Shown in pieces: positions 32,131 through 41,039 of a stretch of DNA of 64,000 bases; the first letter of the stretch is position 1; each line of letters starts with the position of its first letter. The notes below the pieces were generated by a model. The model was not told the DNA's origin. It did no database searches and worked only from the letters and a program-made list of their open reading frames with translations. The translations under genes were made by a program, and so were the position numbers. This stretch comes from Euglena gracilis (Eukaryota > Euglenida > Euglenophyceae > Euglenales). The stretch covers positions 5,136,785 to 5,200,784 of the forward strand of contig CP154955.1 of the NCBI GenBank assembly GCA_039621445.1, in the 5' to 3' direction.

Positions 32131-34299
32131 TCAAGCAGGCCAAATTACACCTTGGGGGGGGCATCTCCTCCCCCAGCAGTTGGTGAACAGACCCCATTGG
32201 GGGGGCACCAATAAGACTTTGCTGTCTGGCTGCCTGATTGACATTAATTGGCGCCACCATGATGTCGAAGCCCAGTGGGGTACGATCAACAGACAAGTCA
32301 GGTCTGGGTTTAACATTAATCTCTGAACCCACTGGGGGATGACGCTCCAAGGAGGGTTGGCATAAACTGGGGGGAGACCCTTCAAATCTGCCTTCAATGC
32401 ATCCACCAGCAAGGCCCCTTGGTGGGGGTATCGACAAACAAACTTGGGGAATTTTTTGTTGCTGGGTGTGCAGAACATGTCCACCTCTGGGGTTATGTTT
32501 TTCCTGAAAAATTGAAGAACTTGGTGAAAGATGTTTAGGTTTAGGGTATAATCCCCTGGGTCCCTTTGCTCCCTGGTCAAGGAGTCTGCCAACTGCTCTT
32601 TTGTGGGAACCCAAACCACCTGCAAATTGATTTGCTTTTCTTGGCAATGATACAGCAGGGGTTTTAAGATGGAATTTAGGTAGGGCTTTCTGCCTCCCCA
32701 TTTTTTTAAATAACTTACAGCCACCTGGCTGTCCACATGAAGCACAATTGTTTGTTTTGGCTTGGCCAGACTTTTTACTGTCTCCACTGCTGACATCAAC
32801 TCTTTTTGGTTGATGTGAAGGATGTGCAGGTCCCTCCAAAAATCCTGCACTTTTTGGCCTGAGTTTTTGTCCACCCCCCCCCCCACTGCCAGGTGCTGCT
32901 GTCTGAGAACAGTTCCTGAGAGGCCTGGGATTGAAAAGCTCTGCCCACACCTGGCTGCAAAAACGCTTTTAACTCCACAATTTGATCTTTGACCCCCTGG
33001 GGAATGGTAAGGGTGTGGTCCCAGCCCCACTTGGTGTGCAAATCCACCATTTTGCAAAGTTGATCTGTCAGAATTCTGAGAAATGGCATTGAAACTAAAT
33101 AGCTTCTTACCTGCCCTACAATGGAGCTGAGTTTTCTGCAGCTCATCTTTTGTGCTGTCAGCACCTTTCCTAATTCCTTTCTTAAGGCTTTTAGTTTTTC
33201 CTGTGGAATTTCCAGCTGGCCTTTTTTCAAATTGATCCACTGGCCCAAATGCTTTATTTCCTGTGTTGGTTCCAGACATGATTTGGGGAGGTTTATTCTG
33301 AAACCAGCCAGTAGAAGATCTTTTTCCATTTCTGCCAAATGTTGGGCTGCTGTCTGTCACCTGGGGGCTAACAGCAAAATGTCGTCCAGGTACATAAAAA
33401 CTACCTTTCCTTCCTTTCTCCATTTCCTTTCCCAGACTCTCATGAGAGTCATAAATTTTGGTGGCAGGCTGCTTATACCAAAGCATGCAGCTTGAAATTG
33501 CCACGTTTCCCCCCCCCACCTGCATGCAAACATGTTTTTACAGACTGCTGTGCAGTTTTAAGTGGAAATATGCATCCTTCAGATCTATTTTTCCACAAAA
33601 CCAACCTTTTCTCAAATATGGGAAAATGTTTCCCATGTGTTCCAATCTGAACTTCTGGGGGGTGAAATGGAGATTTAACTGTCGACAATCTGAAATCAGT
33701 CTCTCCTTTGTCTTTTCCCCTTCTTTTTTGGAAATGATGAAGTAAGGGACAAAATGTTTTGCCTCCTCTGGGGGGATTTGCCTGGTTGCCCCTGCACATT
33801 CGTATTCTCTCAGAATTTTCTGGGCAGTCATTATCTCTTGGGGGGTTTTGAAGGGAACTTTTAAGGACATTTGAGGGGGGAGGGGAAGATCTGCCATAGC
33901 TCCTCCCTCTATCAGGTTTAATACCTCTCTGCTGGCTCCTGCCTTGACCCAATGGGGGATGCTGGCCTGCAGGGCTTTGTAAGGGGGTACCCCTGGGTGT
34001 AATGAGTCTGGGGATTCCACAGGCCCCATCACTGGGGTCCTTCCCCCTGGCTGCCCCATCACTGGGGTCACCCCTGGCTGCCCCCTCACTGGGGCTGCTG
34101 CAGCTGGCCCTGCCATAGGGCTTTCCAAAGACAGGCTTTCCCCCTGTTTGTGAATGATGGGGGAAGGTCTGTGTCTGTATTGGGGAGGTACATACAAAAC
34201 TGGGCTGATTATCTTCTGGGGGGGGCCTGTCTGAGCCAATCTTGGGCCTCCCCCCCCAAAGGCTGATGTGGTGTTGGTCTTGATTGTATTGGCCACCAT
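32131..34299 (-). pseudogene. RT, RNase H and Dam-like methyltransferase of copy D
   Basis: RT fingers (34299-33538): LPLPPQMSLKVPF, HFVPYFIISKKEGEK, GKIDLKDAYFHLKL. The palm box reads VVFMYLDDILLL on the minus strand near 33400. Thumb and RNase H start are in 33338-32796 (SDSSTWQWGG). The rest of RNase H and the methyltransferase are in 33525-32131: HINQKELMSAVE, VDSQVAVSYLKK, WVPTKEQLADSLTRE, VDMFCTPSNKKFP, ANPPWSVIPQW, VPHWASTSWW. At least three frame changes; the one at 32874-32884 lies in an 11-base homopolymer right after the first RNase H acidic block. Confidence 0.85.
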
Positions 34300-34332
34300 T
34301 TGCCTTCAGGGCCATTTGGCCTCCATTGGCAC

Positions 34333-35019
34333 TCAGGCCTGTTTGGCCTCCATTGGCCTTCTCTCCAGGACTTGTCTTGTCTCTTCTTTGTCCCTCTTGA
34401 TTCCCCATATAGGCCACCATGGCCTGTTTGTGGCATTGGCTTGCTGCTCCTGGGGGGTTTTGTGTCTGAAATGCCTGGGGGGAAAGTTGGACATACCTTT
34501 CCCCAATGGGATCTTTCCAGGCTGGGATACTGGCTGCCATAGCCTTGCCCCTGGGCCCACTGCCCTCTTGAATGATGGCTGCCATAGCCTTGATTCTGGA
34601 CCACAGGTCCTTTTGGATGATGGCTGCAATAGCCTTGATGATGACTTGAATCCCTTGGATTTCTGATATTTGTTGAAAGGCTGCCATAGCCCTTGCCTTG
34701 TCCCCTGGAAGGGGGGGGACTTAGAAAAAGGGGGGGAGTTTGTTGGACCTGTGATGGTAATTCCCTTCTGTCTTTTTGTCTTCCTGACCACAGTTGTCCA
34801 TGATCCATGGCCATTCTCATGTTGAGTGGGGGATTTTGAAATCTCTGAGGTGGTGGGTGGTGGGGGGGTTGCGATGGCCACGGACTGACGTGTTGCTGCC
34901 GCCCCTCCAGCTTCTGCAGCTGCTGCTGTGTCTCCACCTTCCCCAGCTTCAGATGCCTTCTTGGAAGTTCTTTGAGGTTGTCCTCGGCAGTCCGATTTTC
35001 TTTCAGATTCATTCTTCAT
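34333..35019 (-). CDS. ORF1 (gag-like) of copy D
   Basis: A 228-codon open frame starting MKNESERKSDCRGQ. The order is basic N-terminus, Ala/Gly/Glu-rich stretch, SVAIATPPPPTT, GHGSWTTVVRKTKRQ, then repeated RLWQPSFKR-type units and a basic end. It is the intact counterpart of the broken ORF1 of copy C. A structural, nucleic-acid-binding role is inferred from position and composition; no zinc knuckle is visible. Confidence 0.6.
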   Translation of the reverse strand: MKNESERKSDCRGQPQRTSKKASEAGEGGDTAAAAEAGGAAATRQSVAIATPPPPTTSEISKSPTQHENGHGSWTTVVRKTKRQKGITITGPTNSPPFSKSPPFQGTRQGLWQPFNKYQKSKGFKSSSRLLQPSSKRTCGPESRLWQPSFKRAVGPGARLWQPVSQPGKIPLGKGMSNFPPRHFRHKTPQEQQANATNRPWWPIWGIKRDKEETRQVLERRPMEAKQA

Positions 35020-35293
35020 GAAAGTCCAGTTGTTGATCTTGTCTTAGTAATTGCAATGCTTCTGGCAAAATTTCCAGTTGAACTCGAAGAGTTGAATTCT
35101 TCCTCCAGGAAGTTGAAGGTCCGAAAAATTTTCGCTCCACCACTTGATAAAGTGACGGACTTCGTGGGTGTAGTACTCCTCGGTAAATAATTCCACTGGA
35201 ACTCGTTGAAGTAAATTTCTTTCTCCTTGAGGTCGAAGGGCAGAATTAGGAATCAGCCAACTCCGGCAACAAAAAGCAGTAAGAAGCACCCTC

Positions 35294-35756
35294 TCGCAGT
35301 GCGGAGCCCGAATGGTCTCGGACTCCCACGACAGAGGAAGGGGGAGGAAGGGACCAAGAGGGCGAAGCACAAGAAGATGGTGAGCCCAACCCCCCCCCAA
35401 AAAAATCAGCAGACACAGAAAAACATCCCAACCAGAAAGGGAACCCCCGACCAAGCAGTCCCAACCACCCACCCAGAAACACACCAGAAAGAGACAACCA
35501 TCCCCATCCGGGGGGGGGGGGCACCAAGCAACCATGTATGAAGGGGGGGGGGGCCACGGCGGTTCAGCTTCGCCAAGGTGTCGGTGGAGGCCTCATCATC
35601 GCAAACTCCGGTAACAAAGGCGCAGTAAGACGCACCCCCCGCACGCACAAACACACCAGAACAGGACAGCCGGAAAGGAAAGCAGGACCTCACCATCTTC
35701 TTGTGCTTCGCCCTCTTGGTCCCTTCCTCCCCCTTCCTCTGTCGTGGGAGTCCGAC
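35294..35756. repeat. Second terminal foldback module, flanking copy D
   Basis: Arms at about 35294-35385 and 35692-35756 are inverted copies of each other and match the arms of the module at 30.7-31.2 kb. The loop is related to the 30.8-31.1 kb loop but runs the other way. It abuts the 5' end of copy D, so it probably is the end of another, lost element or a tandem remnant. Confidence 0.75.
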
Positions 35757-35769
35757 AGGTGTCTCCTTC

Positions 35770-36232
35770 TTAAAGTCTTAGGGCTTGGATTAAGAGGAAG
35801 TGTGCCAAATAGGCAAGTGGAAAGATCTCAAAAGTTTTACATCCCATTATTTGCGCATCAACGCCGCAAAAAAGGCGGCAGAAAAATCGAACATCTGGTG
35901 CACAAAATTTCACCCAGCCGAAATGCGAAGCCCGAGTGGTCATGCACTCCGGGGACCTTTGGGGAACCAGGAGGAAATCACCAGGAGGGCGAAGCACACG
36001 GGCAAGGGGGAAAACGATTCGAGTTCAAAAAGCCGCACCAGACGCCGGGGGAGGGGGAAAGCACGACCACCGCCTCCGGCAACAAAAAACACGCAGCAGG
36101 AAGCACCGCGCCAAAGAACACACCATGAACAAACAGCCGGCACAAGCAGGATCTCACCCTGCCCTTGTGCTTCGCCCTCCTGGTCATTTCCTCCCGGTTC
36201 CTTAAAGGTCCCCGGCGTGCATCACTAGCAGT
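35770..36232 (+). mobile_element. DIRS fragment E: recombinase end and terminal module (family B)
   Basis: Encodes the recombinase C-terminus (CQIGKWKDLKSFTSHYLRIN with the Tyr). A foldback module follows with arms at about 35926-36010 and 36165-36232 (GGGCGAAGCACACGG versus TGTGCTTCGCCC). The loop resembles, inverted, the left end of copy B at 21780-21860. No other domain of this copy remains. Confidence 0.7.
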
Positions 36233-38148
36233 TTCCAGCATGGCCGGGGTCACCCCTGGGGGTCAGTCGTAACAAAGTTTTCGTAGCTGGGCTAGACTGA
36301 ACATTTTTGGCGAAAAGTGCAGAAATTTTTTGAAAAAATGAGGTTAATGCCTCGCCACCCCCCCCCCGGGAATTGAAAAGAAGCCTGACAGAATTCTGGA
36401 ATTTTTTCAGAACATTTTTCACAAAGTCCAGAAAAAAACTTTGCTCGGAATCAGGCTTCTGTTTTCTTCGCGGGAGGGTGGGCCCCGGGCCAAACTCCCA
36501 CTCAGGGGGGAGGGGGGGGGTCCTGTCCGCACTTCTGCACAGGAATAACTGGTGATTTGCTGAAAAGCCACCAGACGTACGATTTATAAAAAGAATTGCT
36601 GCCCACGAAAATGAGCAGACCTGGAAACCATTGAAGAATATAAACAGCGCAAATGACACCGGAGCACACAACCCAAAAAAAAACACGCAGGGGCACAAAT
36701 CAATGTGCAGCCAATGAAGCAGTTGATTGCGTCATAGACATCAAAGGGAGAGGATGATGACACATGGCTCGTTGTCAAAATGAAAATCACACATCCAAAA
36801 TATACTTTCGCATGATGATCACAACAAGATTTGGCTCAAAAACAAGCAAACAAACAAACAAACAACCTGAGGGAATACAGAAATTTTAGCAAGCCACATC
36901 ATCACCCCCCCTTGTCGTTGACACGCCAATGTTCCAAGGAAGTAGCGACACGGGGGGGGGGGTCAACGACACGCTGTGTCAACAACAAGGGGGAAGATCA
37001 TCATTTTCAAATTGGACTCAAAATGAGCAGACAAAACCTTCAGCATGCAACCCGTACAATGCATGTTGTGTATTTTATGCTTGCTTTGCTGTTGAAAAAT
37101 GCGCATGGCTTGATACATTTTGCAATTTTCAGCGGACAATTCTTCCATTAGTTCCACCAGCCCCCCCCCCCACATGGTGTGGGGTCCCACTTCTTGGCCA
37201 ACTCCAATTTCTACTGCACCCACCTCATATTTTTCCCGTTCAGGTCAGCATTCGGAGTGAGGTGAGGGTTAATGCCACAACTGAGGCAAAAAAAATGAAA
37301 TGAACCTAGCCTTAATTTAGCCCGAAAATTTCAAACAAAATCAACCCCCAATATGTGCACAGGCTCTTTAGGAACCAAATTTCAGCCCCCAGGATGAGCG
37401 CGCTTGGAGGGAGGGAGTTTTGGACCCGGGGGGGGGGGGGGAGTGGCGCACTCATTAGGAGGTGTGCACTTAGAAGGGGGGTGACGCAGGAAAAAAAAAC
37501 ACAACTTAAAACAACAAACAAATAAAACAAAAAAATAATCAACAACCTTTCTGTCCACTTTGCAATTGACAGGGGACTTGCAAAAGGGCCACGTCGTGAC
37601 ACACCAGCAAACTGCCCAGTGTGCTCCGTTCCCACCTGCCCACAGGCGTTACAGGCACAGGCAGGGCTGTTCAGGAAGGCTGGTGGAAGCCAGGTGGGGA
37701 GTCCGGACCCCAGTGGCCAAAATGGTCATTTGGGCACCCTCCACACACAGACCTATTTTTTTTATATTAAACTGCTAAAAAAATAAGGGAAAATAACTCA
37801 ACTGCCTCAATTTTTTGACCAAAAATTTTTCAGCCCAGACTGCACACACTTCTGCTGGAAACGGCTTAGAGTTTCACCACCGGGAAATATTCCATAAAAA
37901 ATTATCCATTCGACATTGTTGTATGGATCATAGTGTGCCTGTTCACAACAATCATTTTTAATTGCAAAAAAAAAACATCAAAACGTGAGCAAAAGAAAAG
38001 AACAAAAATCACGACATCCAAGCAAAAAAAAAACTGGGGAAAGAAAGGGGTTCAAAAAACCTTCGAAAATTCAAAAAACATTAAATTTGACTTGCAGTCA
38101 GAACAAAAACGGGAAGCATCTAACCTTGGGAACTAAAATTTTTGGAAA
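36233..38148. other. no gene recognised
   Basis: Short ORFs only. 36584-36790 (minus, MIFILTTSHVSSSSPFDVYD) and a Cys-containing stretch at about 37570-37720 preceded by a CAATTGACAG acceptor-like site could be exons of an unknown gene, but nothing confirms it. Also holds a GACACGCTGTGTC palindrome (36966) that recurs at 49914 and 61816. Confidence 0.4.
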
Positions 38149-38349
38149 GCACCTTGATTCCAAAAAAAACTTATCCCGTTGTACCTCTCTGAAGCCTCTT
38201 TGAGCCAAAGCAAAATGAAGACATGAAGTGTGAACGCGAGCTCGCTTTGCTTGTGCTGCTCGCGTTCACACTTCATGTCTTCATTTTTGCTTTGGCTCAA
38301 AGAGGCTTCAGAGAGGTACAACGGGATAAGTTTTTTTGCTTCAAGGTGC
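38149..38349. repeat. Large inverted repeat: arms about 92 bp, loop 18 nt
   Basis: 38149-38240 and 38259-38349 are reverse complements apart from one single-base indel and a short mismatch near the outer ends. A partial relative of one arm is seen near 52740-52800. It would fold into a very stable hairpin as RNA or extrude as a cruciform. Confidence 0.9.
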
Positions 38350-38678
38350 TTGCTTGCAAAGTACATGCAACTGTCCATTGTCTGTCACCATTTTTGTGCT
38401 GTTATCATTCCAAATCATACATTCCCAAATCATTCATCAAAGGATATCACAGGCAAAAACAAATGGCAAGGCGGCGGTGGTCTCTAAATTTATGTACGAA
38501 TAAAAATCAGTGAGGGGAGAACATATGCAAAATCAATCAATCAAATATGCGCAAAAAATATGAACAAAATATGTGCAAATTGCACAGAAAATATGTGTTT
38601 TTTTTCAGTACCATGCCATTTTTTTGCCAGTCATCGGCCCAAAAAGGCAAAGTGGCACAAAATGGTCTAAAAAAAAAC

Positions 38679-38707
38679 TTAGGGTTAGGGTTAGGGTTAG
38701 GGTAGGG
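38679..38707 (+). repeat. Interstitial telomere-type tract (TTAGGG)4
   Basis: Four TTAGGG units followed by a TAGGG, then TATATATATAAA. Flanked by single-copy-looking sequence on both sides, so it is not a chromosome end. Confidence 0.85.
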
Positions 38708-38727
38708 TTATATATATAAATTTGCTC

Positions 38728-38733
38728 TTTATT
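38728..38733 (-). promoter_or_regulatory. Possible poly(A) signal of spermidine synthase
   Basis: AATAAA on the minus strand, about 300 bp past the last in-frame stop of the gene. Position fits; the motif alone is weak evidence. Confidence 0.3.
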
Positions 38734-39029
38734 TGGCAAAAAAACACAAACGCACTAAAAAAAATGCAAATGGGGCAAAACCAGGGGGTTTTTTTAAGAC
38801 CAGGGGGGTCCCCCCACCCACCCACCCGCTGGGGGGGGCCCCCGGAGGGGTTCCTGGGGGGCCCACAAAAAAAAATGGCCGAAAAATCGCGAAAATGCTT
38901 AAAAATAGCACTTTTTTGGCGCCTTCGGCGCCGAAAAGTATATCCCACCCCCCTCCGGGGGACCCGGGGGGGGGGGGGCTCAGCCGGACCCACCCACCCT
39001 CCCCCCCCCTCCCCCCCGGGGGTCCACAA

Positions 39030-39224
39030 CTAAAAAAAACCCTGGGCAAAACATATGTCCACATATTTACCCCCCCCCAGTGATGGGGGACCCCAACCTG
39101 GTGGGGGCGATCCCCAACCAACAATGTGATGGGGTGCAGGCCTCCCGTCCAGCCCTGGGTACAGGGCTTTCCTGACGAAGCGGGGGAGCAGGAAGGCGGC
39201 GCGGTGCATGGTCTCATCGTAGTA
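39030..39224 (-). CDS. Spermidine synthase, last exon
   Basis: Acceptor ACACCTTGCAG precedes TACTACGATGAG. Encodes [20 protein letters not shown], the conserved C-terminal helix. The family usually ends shortly after this; here the frame runs about 44 further codons (Gly/Pro-rich) to a TAG. Either a non-conserved tail or an unrecognised intron. Confidence 0.85.
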   Translation of the reverse strand, partial: YYDETMHRAAFLLPRFVRKALYPGLDGRPAPHHIVGWGSPPPGWGPPSLGGGKYVDICFAQGFF

Positions 39225-40981
39225 CTGCAAGGTGTCCCCACCACGCCATGGCTTGCCAACCTGGCGTCTGTGGCGCAACCCCCAAGGAGGGGGGTGCATT
39301 GGGCTATGGGTGCCTGCCACCCCAAAACCTGACCCCCCCCGGGGAGGTCAAAATTTTTCCTGCCCCCCACTCTGCCTGCCCAAGCCCCCCCCAGGGGTGC
39401 GACTTTCCGGAAAGCCTGTTCCCCACGCTCCTTGTTTTGCATTGTTTTGTAATTTGTGCCACAGAAATTGTTGCGCACCAGAATCAGAAGAATGCATGAC
39501 TACAAGGAGAGATTAGGACAAAACAAACCGAGAAAAAGATTAAAAAAACACAGGAGTGCATAAACCTTCCAAATCTTCCAAAAAAAAGTTCAACTGCCAA
39601 AATAAAATTATTCGGTTATGTGATTTCAATATTTTTTTCATGATTTTCTTTGGGAAAGCTCCATTTTCCTGCTGATTCGTGATTTTTCGTGATTTTTTTG
39701 ATTTTTCATGCGATGAAACAGAAGAAATCCCTGTGGCTTCCTTCTGCAAAACCAATTAACCGTACAACGATTCGGGATTTGTTCAAACTCATTTGGGGAA
39801 AAGATCATTTCAGCACAACCTGTGTCAGTTTTGGGCTCCCTATCCCCAATGCACCGCAGCAATAGCAACCATCCACAAATAAGTCGGCAAAGAGGTTCTC
39901 TGGAAAGTCATCAGCCACGTTTCCATCAATTTTCCTCATTGGCGGCACACAACACCGCAAACCACCTTCATTACCACGCCCTAACACAACTGTGGGTGAC
40001 CACCACCCCCAATGGAGGGTTCCGAGGCTGGAAAAAACGGCTGCTGGCTGGCTGCCCCCCCCCGGGGGGGGGATGGGCCCTTCGGTTGAAGCGACACCCT
40101 GTTTCCAGCCCCAGGGAGCATAGGAGTCACTATGCTCCTATGGTATTGGGAGAGGGGAAAACAATCAGCCTTCGTCATCCATACCCCCCCTTCGAGGGTG
40201 TTGCTCTGGAACCTTAAGCCAAAATGGTGTTGGGTGCCCCCCCCGGGAAGGGGGTCCCAGCAGGGATAAATGGGGAAGCCTTGAGGGGGGGACCCCCCTC
40301 CTACCTCCAAACTGACATGGACCCGAGAAACTTTCAGTTTTATGGACGGGCAAAAAGTCGGATGCCAGGCCGAAATTGTTGGACAGTCCACAATTTTTCT
40401 TTGAAATCCAAAAATGTTCATTTTCCAAAAAAATTGAACATTTTCGGGTGGAAACCAAAACATCAAAAGTTGGGCAATACGCTTGAAAATAAGGGGAAAG
40501 GGTGCTCTTTGTTCAATTTCCATCACTGTGCGCAAGAAGAAAAAATAAGCTATTTTTGAACCTGCCAAGGAAGGGGGGGTGGGGTCTGGACACCCCCTCC
40601 CAACATCTAGAGGGGGCGTCCTGACCCCTACCCAACCCACCACAGCACCCACTCAAAGAAAATTCCTTTGGCGCCGAAGGAAAATTTTGGCGCCCCGGAA
40701 ATACAGGAAAATGGTGGGGGGGGGGGTCGGACAACCCCCCACCCCACCCACCACCCACAGGGTTGCGGGGATTCCCGAACAGCCCTGCCCCCACCACCCC
40801 ACCCCCCAGAGGTGCGTCGGGACTCCCTCTACAACCTGCCTCGATACCGACAGGCTTCCCATCTATCCCTGGGGTCAGCAGCCAAAAACCAGCCCCCGAA
40901 TGATGAGGTGCAAGCGATGGATTGGTCCAGCATCGCCGGAGGGACGCTCCGCAAAGGCTCTTTGCAACTCCTGCGAGCGCC

Positions 40982-41039
<58 letters not shown>

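Larger units (their letters stand above)
31067..35293 (-). mobile_element. DIRS-type retrotransposon copy D
   Basis: An inverted near copy of C and the most complete element in the window: leader with CTTCGACCTCAAGGAGAAAG (about 35220-35240), ORF1 (35019-34333), RT-RNase H-methyltransferase (34299-32131), tyrosine recombinase (about 32070-31230), terminal module. All catalytic motifs I can locate are present, but the reading frame changes at poly-C/poly-G runs (about 33510, 32874 and 31555) and elsewhere. Confidence 0.85.

Noticed and set aside
38679-38707. Chromosome end
   Set aside because: Only four TTAGGG units, with ordinary sequence and a gene continuing on both sides.
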